Shown piece after piece: positions 1-7,162 of a stretch of 42,212 nt of DNA. The notes beneath the pieces were generated by a model, which was given only the letters and a program-made list of their open reading frames with translations, searched no databases and was not told the DNA's origin. The stretch is from Megasphaera hominis. GTDB lineage: Bacteria; Bacillota; Negativicutes; Veillonellales; Megasphaeraceae. A program made the translations under genes and the position numbers. Position 1 is the first letter of the stretch. Each line of letters opens with the position of its first letter. The DNA is taken from positions 1 to 42,212 of the forward strand of contig NZ_JACOGK010000025.1 of the NCBI RefSeq assembly GCF_014269395.1. Reading direction: 5' to 3'.

Positions 1-118
1 GTACAGAGGATTTGTTTACTGACAATCGTGCTACAGCATGAGATACTGATTCTTTTCCTGCAAGAATATCTAGCACCGTATGTAGTTTTTCTTCTGCACA
101 AACCTTAGTTCTATGCAT
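1..118 (-). CDS. IS transposase, N-terminal part (cut by window edge)
   Basis: Reading leftward from the ATG at 118, the frame stays open to the window edge and begins MHRTKVCAEEKLHTVLDIL, followed by a predicted helix-turn-helix stretch (SVSHAVARLSVNKSSV). This resembles the N-terminal DNA-binding part of an IS3/IS150-type OrfA transposase. A GGAAGGGAG ribosome-binding site lies about 7 nt upstream of the start. The rest of the element lies outside the window, so the family is a judgement from the start only. The insertion truncates the neighbouring gene on the right. Confidence 0.6.
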   Translation of the reverse strand, partial: MHRTKVCAEEKLHTVLDILAGKESVSHAVARLSVNKSSV

Positions 119-123
119 AATAA

Positions 124-184
124 ATGCTCCCTTCCAAGTAGAGTGAGATTTTATTATTTCTCATGTCTACCTAGAAGGGAGCAT
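124..184. repeat. Terminal hairpin of the left insertion sequence
   Basis: Positions 124-141 and 167-184 are inverted repeats with two mismatches around an AT-rich centre. They lie directly upstream of the leftward transposase start and include its ribosome-binding site. A terminal hairpin that can sequester the transposase start in read-through transcripts is known for several IS families; that role here is inferred. The exact IS end is not certain and probably lies between 184 and about 230, where the truncated gene's homology begins. Confidence 0.5.
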
Positions 185-214
185 ATCAATAACTCGGGTG
201 GGCTTCTTTGTTAG

Positions 215-1030
215 GTACATGGTTTTATTGAGCGCTTACCCTATCCGGGCGTACAGGCGAATAAGCAGTTCATCTGCGTCCAAAGCGTCGTCACCGACGA
301 CCAGGACCACCTGTGGATCCTCGACGCAGCCAAACTGCGCGGCAAAGACGTCGACCCAGGCGGCGCCAAGCTATACCGCGTCGACCTCGGGAGCAACGAA
401 ATTGACAAAGTCTACACCCTGAAAGCACCAGCCATCCTGCCCAACAGCTACCTCAACGACGTACGCATCGACACACAGCGAAAATTCGCCTATATGACCG
501 ATTCCAGCGCCGGCGGCATCCTCGTCCTGAATCTGTCCACAGGCAAAGCCTGGCGCGCTCTCACGGGCATACAGGAAGTCGCTGCCGAACCGCAGACACC
601 ATACCAGAAAGCCCGCCACATCAAACCAGCCGCTAGCGACGGCATCGAACTCAGTAAAGACGGCAACACCCTCTACTTCACGAGCCTCGGCGGCCGCCAC
701 CTCTACGCCATCAACACAGCCAGCCTGCGCGCCCCGGACCAGACCATGGAGGAACGGCAAAAAGCCATCGAAACCCTCAGCACCACCCTGCCCGGCGCCG
801 ACGGCCTCTGCCTGCAAGGCCACACCCTCTACATGGCAAACCTCCCGGAAAACAGCCTCTACGCCTTCGACCTAAAAACCAAGCAGGGGAGAACCATCGA
901 CACCCCACCCATCCGCTGGGCCGATACCCTCGCAGCCGCCCCGGACGGCACCCTCTACTTTACGACCTCCCAGCTCAACTACGACAAAAAAGACCGCATA
1001 CCCTACGGACTTTACAAACTAGCAGAATAA
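215..1030 (+). pseudogene. Major royal jelly/yellow family protein, 5'-truncated by IS
   Basis: The frame is open from 215, just after a TAG at 212, to the TAA ending at 1030. It encodes a six-bladed-propeller-type sequence of the MRJP/yellow family: FICVQSVVTDDQDHLWILD, YLNDVRID, FAYMTDSSAGGILVLNLSTG and a late LYFTTSQLNYD segment. These proteins are usually secreted or periplasmic and roughly 350-400 residues long. Here only about 270 residues remain and the signal peptide and first blades are missing. The internal ATG at 494 starts in the middle of the fold, so it is not a plausible native start. The left edge meets the IS end, so I read this as a disrupted gene. Confidence 0.7.
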
Positions 1031-1054
1031 TGTAAAAAAAATTCAAAAAAAGAC

Positions 1055-1083
1055 TTGCAATTTATGACTAAGTGGTGTAATAT
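1055..1083 (+). promoter_or_regulatory. Promoter of tRNA-Lys
   Basis: TTGCAA at 1055-1060 and TAATAT at 1078-1083 are separated by exactly 17 nt, close to a sigma-70/sigma-A consensus. The tRNA begins about 37 nt further on. No other gene intervenes. Confidence 0.75.
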
Positions 1084-1119
1084 ACTTTATGTGCTCAGCA
1101 CTAAGGCACATAAAGCCAT

Positions 1120-1195
1120 GGACCATTAGCTCAGCTGGCAGAGCACCTGACTCTTAATCAGGGTGTCCAGGGTTCGATCCCCTGATGGTCCACCA
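1120..1195 (+). tRNA. tRNA-Lys (anticodon CTT)
   Basis: A 76-nt cloverleaf can be drawn. The acceptor stem pairs GGACCAT with ATGGTCC, followed by an encoded ACCA end. The D arm is AGCTCAGCTGGCAGAGC. The anticodon stem CCTGA/TCAGG encloses the loop CTCTTAA, giving anticodon CTT. The T arm has GGTTCGATCC. The gene is intact and marks the left junction of the prophage: the integrase reading frame on the other strand ends inside its 3' half. Confidence 0.95.
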
Positions 1196-2660
1196 TTCGG
1201 GAATTATCAGAACACTCCAGTGTTACAGGATTCTGTAATACTGGGGTGTTTTGTTGTCTATAATTGAACCGAATTTCAACAGCGTGCTCATGGATGATAA
1301 CGGCCTGGATGAGGGCTGTGACAATAATGTATTTGTAACGGTCGTCATTAGCTACGCGCTTGGCAAGGGAGTGGAAAAAGAATTCTATGGTTTCCTGGTC
1401 CACGAAGTCGCGCTGATCTAATAGTTCTTTCCGGGCTACGTCTTCGCGCATGAAGGTAAGTTGACGTTCGTAGTCTTGTACGCGGGCTGTGAGGGTGCTG
1501 GAGATCATACCGGAATCGACGGCCTTCATGCAGTTGCTCAGTTTCTTTTCCAGGTCTTTGATGTTGTCCTTTAAAGCTTTGATTTCAAAGGATACATCCT
1601 GGCTTTTCTGGACGGCCATGGCCTGCTTGGCAATGGCTTCAATAGCTTTAGGATTATTAATGATGCGGAGCGTTGCGTTAAACACCTTGTCTTCCAGGCG
1701 GTCAGCGCGGATGTAGCCTGTATCACAGGCGTTCTGACGGGACGCGCAGACATAGTAATAGTACCGGACGCCTTGCCTCGACGTGCCGGACGTACCGGAC
1801 ATGAGGGCACCACAGTGGGCGCAGTAAAGCTTTCCGGATAAAAGGAAATTGTAGTCACTGTTAGACCGCGTTTTTTTGCGTCGCTTCATGACAGCCTGGG
1901 CAGCTGCGTAAGTATCCGGATCAATAATGACAGGGTAGACGTTGGCATGACGGATGTCACGCCAAATGAGAGTACCTGTATAGCGTTCATTGCAAAGCAT
2001 TCGGTCCAACGTAGACATGCTAATAGGTTTCCCGTTTGCCGTCAGACAACCTGCAGCTGTCAATTCACGGATAATAGAGGATAGGCTGTGGCCTTCGATA
2101 TAAAGACGGTATGCCTGACGCACGTAGGGAGCCTTCGTTTCATCAATTTGCAGATAGTGATCTACTACCTTGTAACCAAGAGGTACAGGACCGCCGGGCC
2201 ATTTGCCTTCCAGCACGTTTTCCGTCATGCCACGCAGTACGTTTTCAGCCAGCTCGGCAGAGTAGAATTCTGCTAGGCCTTCAATGACTGATTCCAATAG
2301 AATGCCACTAGGGTCGCCTGGAATGTTTTCCGTGGCCGACATGATGCGGACACCATAGCCGTTTAAGATATGACGGTAGCGGGAGCTGTCATAACGGGAA
2401 CGTGCGAAGCGGTTCAGCTTGTAAACCAAAATAAACTGAAAATGTTTTTGCGCAGCATCCTTAATCATATGCTGGAACTCCGGACGCCGGTCAGATCGTC
2501 CGGTCTGGGCACGGTCAATATAGGTGTTGATGACCTTCAGATTGTTACGTTTAGCGAAATCTTCGCAGATGCGAAGCTGGCCTTCAATGGATTCTTCGCG
2601 CTGCCGGTCGCTGGAATACCGGGCGTAAATGACTGCATATCTATTTTCTTTATTTTCCAT
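1158..2660 (-). CDS. Large serine recombinase (prophage integrase)
   Basis: This 500-residue protein has the layout of large serine integrases. An N-terminal resolvase domain (about 7-150) carries AVIYARYSSDRQ with the likely nucleophile Ser16. A recombinase domain (about 170-260) includes STLDRMLCNERYTGTLIW. A zinc-ribbon (about 270-315) has CAHC and later CASRQNAC. A coiled coil follows (about 345-400). It catalyses integration and excision of the prophage. The ribosome-binding site AAAGGA lies 7 nt before the ATG at 2660. The C-terminal residues DHQGIEPWTP come from the antisense of tRNA-Lys, so attL lies in or beside the tRNA 3' end. No directionality factor is recognisable. Confidence 0.93.
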   Translation of the reverse strand: MENKENRYAVIYARYSSDRQREESIEGQLRICEDFAKRNNLKVINTYIDRAQTGRSDRRPEFQHMIKDAAQKHFQFILVYKLNRFARSRYDSSRYRHILNGYGVRIMSATENIPGDPSGILLESVIEGLAEFYSAELAENVLRGMTENVLEGKWPGGPVPLGYKVVDHYLQIDETKAPYVRQAYRLYIEGHSLSSIIRELTAAGCLTANGKPISMSTLDRMLCNERYTGTLIWRDIRHANVYPVIIDPDTYAAAQAVMKRRKKTRSNSDYNFLLSGKLYCAHCGALMSGTSGTSRQGVRYYYYVCASRQNACDTGYIRADRLEDKVFNATLRIINNPKAIEAIAKQAMAVQKSQDVSFEIKALKDNIKDLEKKLSNCMKAVDSGMISSTLTARVQDYERQLTFMREDVARKELLDQRDFVDQETIEFFFHSLAKRVANDDRYKYIIVTALIQAVIIHEHAVEIRFNYRQQNTPVLQNPVTLECSDNSRMVDHQGIEPWTP

Positions 2661-2704
2661 GGCTTTATCCTTTCAAAGGGACAACTAGTTTGATATACTA
2701 TGTA

Positions 2705-2838
2705 TATGAGTTACCCCCCATTCGCACAGGCGGTAATCAGGATTTTAACAACTCTATACCATATCCGTCAGAGCTGCTGGCCGATATGGGGATAGCCCAT
2801 TATCATGTTTGTTAGCCATGGTAATGGGCTATTTTATT
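2705..2838 (+). ncRNA. Possible small RNA between integrase and lysogeny genes
   Basis: The 315-nt gap between the integrase and the next leftward gene has no credible reading frame but strong rightward structure. A weak promoter-like pair (TTTCAA, 17 nt, TATACT ending near 2699) is followed by a hairpin (2759-2765 with 2783-2789) and then a 14-bp stem (2794-2807 with 2817-2830, one mismatch) and a T-rich tail at 2831. This suggests a short terminated transcript on the plus strand. It is an inference from structure only. Confidence 0.25.
2794..2838 (+). terminator. Rho-independent terminator
   Basis: AGCCCATTATCATG (2794-2807) pairs with CATGGTAATGGGCT (2817-2830) with one mismatch, followed by ATTTTATT. 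The T-rich tail lies on the plus-strand side, so it stops rightward transcription; the other strand lacks a T run. Confidence 0.55.
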
Positions 2839-2922
2839 GCCCTAGACTAGGACAAACAAGAGCTAAGTGATATAATATAAAAGACTTCAGGGTTATGAGT
2901 CATTGAATCACAACTAGGCACG

Positions 2923-2965
2923 AAAGAGACCTGTATGGAAAACCATGCAGGTCTCTTTCTTTTTG
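2923..2965. terminator. Terminator after the leftward lysogeny genes
   Basis: A 16-bp stem (2923-2938 with 2943-2958, one G-T pair) encloses a 4-nt loop. On the plus strand it is followed by CTTTTT and on the minus strand by TTTCG. It lies just beyond the stop of the leftward gene at 2976. A TATAAT at 2871 points rightward into it, but no matching -35 was found. Confidence 0.6.
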
Positions 2966-2975
2966 CCTGCAGCAA

Positions 2976-3617
2976 TTAATTAGGCGTGCAATCAATTGTA
3001 GTTGAAATATAAGAATGAATTTGACCATTGTATACGTCAATTGTACTGAAATTACCATTTGTTTCAGGAAACGCTTCAGCCAATGTGTCACTGTGGTAAT
3101 TCGTTTTTTCCTTAGTAACCATTGGGTCACTTGTATCTTTCGATGTATCAAGCTTCTGGGCGTCAGATGGGAGCATATCTTTGATGGCATCGTTTTTATA
3201 ATATTTATTGCGCGGCTCAACGACAATATTAACTACTCGATTATCTAGATCGGATACAACAACCAATGTGACATGGGATCCATTAACGGTACCTGATTTA
3301 ACCATATCTCCGGTAAATTCTCCATATTCCTTTTCCCACAGATTAAAGGTATCTCCAATGCCAGCCTTAACACCGATTTCTTTCACGACTTTCTTATGAT
3401 TGGACTGAGACTGTGCTGCTTTTTCCTGGGCAACATCAGCAGGCATGGTATAGTTGGCCAGACCACTAAAAGCAATCATTAAGACAAGCCATACAGGAGC
3501 AATCTGTTTGCGTTTAATACTGGGACGCTGACCGAATAACCCCCATTTAGGCTTAATGAGGGATACAATGAGCATGATCAGCGAGATCACACAGAGAGCA
3601 CCGAAGATTTGATACAT
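2976..3617 (-). CDS. Membrane-anchored prophage protein of unknown function
   Basis: The protein is 213 residues from the ATG at 3617. AAAGGA lies 10 nt upstream of that ATG, whereas the GTG at 3626 sits on top of the ribosome-binding site. Two hydrophobic helices (about 4-21 and 41-57) flank a basic stretch (KRKQ), then a soluble domain of about 150 residues with mixed beta character follows outside or inside the membrane. It is in the leftward lysogeny block between the integrase and the ImmA-like gene. Such proteins may affect superinfection, but I do not recognise a family, so no function is assigned. Confidence 0.7.
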   Translation of the reverse strand: MYQIFGALCVISLIMLIVSLIKPKWGLFGQRPSIKRKQIAPVWLVLMIAFSGLANYTMPADVAQEKAAQSQSNHKKVVKEIGVKAGIGDTFNLWEKEYGEFTGDMVKSGTVNGSHVTLVVVSDLDNRVVNIVVEPRNKYYKNDAIKDMLPSDAQKLDTSKDTSDPMVTKEKTNYHSDTLAEAFPETNGNFSTIDVYNGQIHSYISTTIDCTPN

Positions 3618-3647
3618 TAAAACCACATCCTTTATAAAATTTTAAAA

Positions 3648-4088
3648 TTACCAATCAAGACAGCGACATAAAAGTCTATGAGCTTCTGGAGCTGGTATAA
3701 CATCTCTGGTACCGGGAGCCGCCTGTAGTAACCTTTCATCAATATCAAAACTGTAAGAGAGCAAATAAAGGGCGAACAGATTTGCTTCGTATTCGTCACG
3801 AGAGCGAGTAAAAGAAGCAGTATCAGCATGAAAAGAGTTAGTAGCGCCATGAAGCATTGCATGGCCAAGTTCGTGAGCTACTACAATATAAGCTTCACGA
3901 TCATCAAGGGAATCATTAATTACGATTGTTTTTCTTCGAACAGGGCGTACAAGATAACCCTTTATCTTATCTGGCAAACTAGTATATACAATAGGAATAC
4001 GCAACATAGAAGCTATTTCAATAGGATTTGCTGTGCCGGTTTTATTAACGAGGTTTTTTACACGTAGTTTAATATTCTTATGTACCAT
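3648..4088 (-). CDS. ImmA/IrrE-type metallopeptidase
   Basis: At 146 residues it has the usual size for phage ImmA-like proteins. The zinc-protease motif HELGH is at 72-76 (H72, E73, H76), followed by the family's second acidic site DEYEANLFA (about 98-106). In ICEBs1 of Bacillus subtilis, ImmA cleaves the ImmR repressor to induce the element. Here the gene lies directly downstream of the CI-like repressor on the same strand, 8 nt apart, which supports the same antirepressor pairing. The protein starts at ATG 4088. Confidence 0.88.
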   Translation of the reverse strand: MVHKNIKLRVKNLVNKTGTANPIEIASMLRIPIVYTSLPDKIKGYLVRPVRRKTIVINDSLDDREAYIVVAHELGHAMLHGATNSFHADTASFTRSRDEYEANLFALYLLSYSFDIDERLLQAAPGTRDVIPAPEAHRLLCRCLDW

Positions 4089-4096
4089 AAGGAGTT

Positions 4097-4474
4097 TTAT
4101 TTTTTATTAGCTTTTTTAGCAGCATAAAAGGCTACTTCTAAAGATTTCATTATCATTGCACGTTCCTCTTCTGTTAAATTATAGGTATCTCCATTAAATA
4201 CTATCTCTGTTTGCTGTAAGAATCTATTTAGATCTTTAGGAATCTTTACTAGTTCACCATTTGACAAGTCATACTTGTAACCACTTATAAGTTCTTCGAG
4301 AGGTGTATCTGTAGCAGATGCTATAGCCTTTAAAGATGACAGGCTAGGATTATATCTATCTTTTTCAATATCCCCAATATACGATCTAGATAGATTTGTT
4401 GCTTTAGCCAGTTCGTGCTGAGTCATTCCAGCATGCTTTCTAGCATTTTTAATATTCTCACCAAGACTATTCAT
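4097..4474 (-). CDS. CI/ImmR-like XRE-family repressor
   Basis: From the ATG at 4474 (AAGGAAGG 8 nt upstream; longer starts at 4510 lack a site) this is a 125-residue protein. The N-terminal HTH_3 domain (about 1-60) has the pattern TQHELAKATNLSRSYIGDIE typical of XRE regulators. The C-terminal part (about 65-125) is helical and probably mediates dimerisation. There is no S24 peptidase domain, so induction by RecA-stimulated self-cleavage is unlikely; the adjacent ImmA-like protease probably replaces it. The gene diverges from a Cro-like gene. Confidence 0.88.
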   Translation of the reverse strand: MNSLGENIKNARKHAGMTQHELAKATNLSRSYIGDIEKDRYNPSLSSLKAIASATDTPLEELISGYKYDLSNGELVKIPKDLNRFLQQTEIVFNGDTYNLTEEERAMIMKSLEVAFYAAKKANKK

Positions 4475-4648
4475 ATTTTTTACCTTCCTTTTAATGTGAG
4501 CAGATACCATGTCTATTTTTATTGTATGGTAAATCCGTCTATAATTAAATTATAATATATATCGGACGGAAATACTATTGACTTAGTGACGGAGATACGA
4601 TACAATTACAAACGTAAGACGGTATATCACGGACAGGAGGTGACGCAT
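4475..4648. promoter_or_regulatory. Lysis-lysogeny control region with GACGGA repeats
   Basis: The 174-nt intergenic region between the divergent repressor genes contains the hexamer GACGGA or its complement at 4534-4539 (reverse), 4565-4570 and 4588-4593, and GACGGT at 4618-4623. Two copies lie between the putative start sites and one overlaps the spacer of the rightward promoter. They are good operator candidates for one or both HTH proteins. This is inferred from repetition and position only. Confidence 0.5.
4578..4606 (+). promoter_or_regulatory. Rightward early promoter
   Basis: TTGACT at 4578-4583 and TACAAT at 4601-4606 are separated by 17 nt, a near-consensus promoter driving the Cro-like gene and the early operon. 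A GACGGA copy at 4588-4593 sits in the spacer, where a bound repressor would block polymerase. Confidence 0.75.
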
Positions 4649-4864
4649 ATGGAAAATCTGGCAGAATTTATCAAACAGGCTAGAATTAAAAAAAGAAAAA
4701 CTCAACAGCAGGTTGCAGATGAGGCTGAGGTATCGCGCCCCTACTATGCGGATGTTGAAAGAGGACGTTATACGCCAAGTTTAAAATTATTGTCTAAATT
4801 AGGGATAATATTAGATTTAGATCTTAATTTTTTGAAACAAAATGACGGAAAAACAAGTTCTTAA
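4649..4864 (+). CDS. Cro-like XRE-family regulator
   Basis: The 71-residue protein is little more than one HTH_3 domain: FIKQARIKKRKTQQQVADEA then VSRPYYADVERGRYTPSL. The chosen ATG at 4649 has a strong AGGAGGTGACGC site; an upstream in-frame ATG at 4586 lies inside the promoter. It is the first rightward gene, divergent from the CI-like gene, which is the usual Cro position. It probably binds the intergenic GACGGA repeats. Confidence 0.85.
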   Translation: MENLAEFIKQARIKKRKTQQQVADEAEVSRPYYADVERGRYTPSLKLLSKLGIILDLDLNFLKQNDGKTSS

Positions 4865-4905
4865 AATAAAATAGTCAGTTATACAAGTAAAATGGAGGGA
4901 GGAAT

Positions 4906-5088
4906 ATGGATAAAAGAAAAATCCCCATCGAAGAAAGACCAGTCATAATGCCACAGAAAGAAAGATGGGGACAACTGCCCGAATTCTTTTTGGTATGTAT
5001 GAATGATTTGGCAAGAGAATACAAAGATGCACACAAAAAAGAATTCGAAGCCTGGAAACGGGCGAAGCGTGCAGCTGCAGGAGGCTGA
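4906..5088 (+). CDS. Small early protein, unknown
   Basis: The 60-residue, basic, probably helical protein has the strong site GGAGGGAGGA just before its ATG. The C-terminal half (REYKDAHKKEFEAWKRAKRA) looks like a short amphipathic helix. It is tightly followed by a Cys-pair protein gene (3 nt apart), so it belongs to the early operon. No family is recognised. Confidence 0.65.
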   Translation: MDKRKIPIEERPVIMPQKERWGQLPEFFLVCMNDLAREYKDAHKKEFEAWKRAKRAAAGG

Positions 5089-5091
5089 GAA

Positions 5092-5457
5092 ATGAGGTCA
5101 TATTGTAAAATTTGTGGAAAAGAATTTGAAGGTGAAAATAACCGGAAGTTTTGTGCTGTCTGTGTTGATTTAATTCGTGTAAAGCGAGAGAAAGCAAAAG
5201 AAAAACATGAACGGACAGAGCATTGCATTATCTGTGGTGCAAAGATTGAAATACCAAGATTTAACAAGTTTACCTGCTCGGATGAATGTAGCAGCTTGCT
5301 TAACAGCGTCTATCAGATTAATAGACGGAGAAGGAGAAGAAAGAAGAATGCAAAAATAGGGCAGTCCAACCTAGATCAGCGGGTAAAAGAGGCCAATGAA
5401 TCAGGGTTGACATATGGATATTACATGGCCATGAAACGAGGCCAGGGCAATGACTAA
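5092..5457 (+). CDS. Zinc-ribbon-like early protein (paralogue 1)
   Basis: The 121-residue protein has two cysteine-pair modules: CKIC...CAVC (about 5-24) and CIIC...CSDEC (about 44-65). A very basic stretch (RRRRRRKKN) follows, and the C-terminal motif LDQRVKEANESGLTYGYYMA is also found in the next gene. The pairs suggest two structural zinc sites and possible nucleic acid binding. It overlaps the next gene by 8 nt, so the two are translationally coupled. The function is unknown. Confidence 0.75.
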   Translation: MRSYCKICGKEFEGENNRKFCAVCVDLIRVKREKAKEKHERTEHCIICGAKIEIPRFNKFTCSDECSSLLNSVYQINRRRRRRKKNAKIGQSNLDQRVKEANESGLTYGYYMAMKRGQGND

Positions 5458-5857
5458 AAAAGTATGCAGTATATGCGGAAAAGAATATGAATTTGTACCG
5501 CATACCGGAGGGCACGTTATATTTTGCAATGCCTGCGTGAAGCGGGTCTTAGATCAGTTAAATAAACATGAAGAAATAGTAAAAAATGGCGGTATGTTCA
5601 CGCACTGCGTGGTTTGTGGAAAACCCATTAAAAACCCTAACCCGCAGAGAAAAGCATGTAGTTCGCGCTGTGGTGAAACCATAGGGAAAATCAGGAGGAC
5701 TGAATACGGTCGCCAGCATCCAAGAAAGAGCACGCAAACCAAAAAGAAACCAATAAAAAAAGACCTGCATGATAATAGCAGGCTTGATGAGAAAGCAAGG
5801 GCAGCAAATAAAATGGGGCTGTCATATGGAGAATATGTTGCATTGATGCGGAGGTAA
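5450..5857 (+). CDS. Zinc-ribbon-like early protein (paralogue 2)
   Basis: At 135 residues this repeats the layout of the preceding gene: CSIC...CNAC near the N-terminus, CVVC...CSSRC in the middle, a basic linker rich in Lys, and the C-terminal motif LDEKARAANKMGLSYGEYVA. The two are clearly paralogues with diverged sequences. The shared C-terminal motif occurs in other phage proteins that I know of, but without an assigned role. Zinc binding is inferred from the cysteine spacing. Confidence 0.75.
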   Translation: MTKKVCSICGKEYEFVPHTGGHVIFCNACVKRVLDQLNKHEEIVKNGGMFTHCVVCGKPIKNPNPQRKACSSRCGETIGKIRRTEYGRQHPRKSTQTKKKPIKKDLHDNSRLDEKARAANKMGLSYGEYVALMRR

Positions 5858-5858
5858 C

Positions 5859-6365
5859 ATGGACGAAGAAAAGCTACAAGATAAAAGCGGGGCATATCCG
5901 GCGGCGGAGTTTTTAGCACCGTATGCTTTAGAAGACTATCAACGATTGCAAAAAAGATACGATGACATTAGTCGTAGGGCAGGGATAGCTCTGCTGGCTT
6001 CCATCGTCACTATGGCAGGCATGCTATACAGAGTAGATTGTATCATCCACGCAGGATTGCTATCACCTGGAATCATCTTCACGACAAGGGCAATCGTGTA
6101 TTTATTCAAAACGTTTAAAAGCGACAGGGTGCCTGTGTTTAATAGCGAAGAATTGATAACCGAAAAAGTATACAAGGGAACACCGGAACAAGCTGCGTCA
6201 TACCTCTTGTATAAGTACATCAATATATGTCATGAAATGCGGCCATTCGCTGAAAAAAAGCAAGCAAGGCTTGATGATGGCATGGGGTGGCTAGTACTGG
6301 GGATAGTAGTTTATATTGCCGGAATTATTATGGCAGCAATACAGTTAGGAGGCGTATTTAAATGA
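5859..6365 (+). CDS. Prophage membrane protein, unknown
   Basis: This 168-residue protein has three hydrophobic stretches (about 42-60, 64-84 and 144-163) and soluble connecting regions. It starts 1 nt after the previous stop and overlaps the next gene by 4 nt (ATGA), so it is part of a coupled early operon. No family is recognised. A role in superinfection exclusion is possible but unproven. Confidence 0.6.
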   Translation: MDEEKLQDKSGAYPAAEFLAPYALEDYQRLQKRYDDISRRAGIALLASIVTMAGMLYRVDCIIHAGLLSPGIIFTTRAIVYLFKTFKSDRVPVFNSEELITEKVYKGTPEQAASYLLYKYINICHEMRPFAEKKQARLDDGMGWLVLGIVVYIAGIIMAAIQLGGVFK

Positions 6366-6622
6366 CAAACAAGATGATGGCATCTGAACCGCTGGCTACT
6401 TGGATTAATTCAAACTACGAAAAGATGCAAACGAAGACAGCGGAACAAAGGGAACAAGAAAAAAGAGAAGCCGAAGCGGCTATAAAAGTTGCTAAGGAAG
6501 TGATGGCATTGCAAAACGAGGCGGATGCTTGGAAGGGAGCAACCTTGTTTCTGGCAGCCATTCTCATGGGCGTGGCCATGATCATTTATACTATGTGGAA
6601 ATTTGGCCTGATTGTACGATGA
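6362..6622 (+). CDS. Small coiled-coil membrane protein, unknown
   Basis: The 86-residue protein has a charged, Glu/Lys-rich predicted coiled coil (about 20-55) followed by one transmembrane helix (about 60-80). It is coupled to the preceding membrane protein gene by an ATGA overlap, and the two may act together. A hairpin follows the stop. Confidence 0.6.
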   Translation: MTNKMMASEPLATWINSNYEKMQTKTAEQREQEKREAEAAIKVAKEVMALQNEADAWKGATLFLAAILMGVAMIIYTMWKFGLIVR

Positions 6623-6627
6623 AAAAA

Positions 6628-6653
6628 CGCTACCTATCGGCAAATAGGTAGCG
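6628..6653 (-). terminator. Hairpin with T run on the minus strand
   Basis: CGCTACCTAT (6628-6637) pairs perfectly with ATAGGTAGCG (6644-6653). The plus strand has GAAAAAA before the stem and no T run after it, so the terminator signature (stem then TTTTTT) reads leftward. It may stop antisense transcription entering the early operon, or act on the plus strand only as an RNA-stabilising hairpin. Confidence 0.45.
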
Positions 6654-6728
6654 CCAAGAAAAAAGAGTTTATAAAAATTATCAAGTACATTATAGCACGG
6701 GCTAAATAATTGTAAAAGAGGTGGAACG

Positions 6729-6986
6729 ATGGAGTTTCACAGTTTTAAGGAATTTGTATCTGCTATCGTGGCCGAAGCTGGAGGCTACTCATACGAAGAG
6801 ACGCAAAGCATACGGGATATGCACAGCTTCGACCTGATCAGTGGAATGTTCAGGCATGCACCTAAGTTTACTATTTTATGTATAGTACATTATTTTTTAT
6901 TGCAGGTTAATCAGCATTTAGCATGGATTGCCTTCACGGTGATCTGTGCATACATTACATATGTAATAGGGATGATGCATATATGA
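6729..6986 (+). CDS. Small prophage membrane protein, unknown
   Basis: The 85-residue protein has a soluble N-terminal part (about 1-40) and two hydrophobic helices (about 46-60 and 63-82). AGAGGTGG lies about 5 nt upstream of its ATG. Its stop overlaps the next start (ATGA at 6983). No family is recognised. Confidence 0.6.
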   Translation: MEFHSFKEFVSAIVAEAGGYSYEETQSIRDMHSFDLISGMFRHAPKFTILCIVHYFLLQVNQHLAWIAFTVICAYITYVIGMMHI

Positions 6987-7162
6987 ATACATTTTGTGTA
7001 CTATGTGGAGAACCGCTAAAACACAGCGTGTATTGTCATTTGCAGAAGGGCTTCATATGCATGAAGCATTGCCCAATCTGTATGTGGTTCGAATCATATT
7101 CCGGTTGCTGGCACTGCGAGTATCCGGATCAAGATGAATCAAACAAGGGGGTGAGAAAATGA
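6983..7162 (+). CDS. Cys-rich small protein, probable zinc binder
   Basis: The 59-residue protein from the ATG at 6983 contains nine cysteines, among them CVLC, CHL, CMKHCPIC and CWHC, together with a few histidines. The spacing suggests one or two zinc knuckles. It is coupled to the preceding gene by ATGA and overlaps the next by 4 nt. The function is unknown. Confidence 0.6.
   Translation: MNTFCVLCGEPLKHSVYCHLQKGFICMKHCPICMWFESYSGCWHCEYPDQDESNKGVRK

Noticed and set aside
371..823. Minus-strand 150-codon frame over the truncated propeller gene
   Set aside because: It lies antisense to a clear family match in GC-rich sequence and has no start signal.
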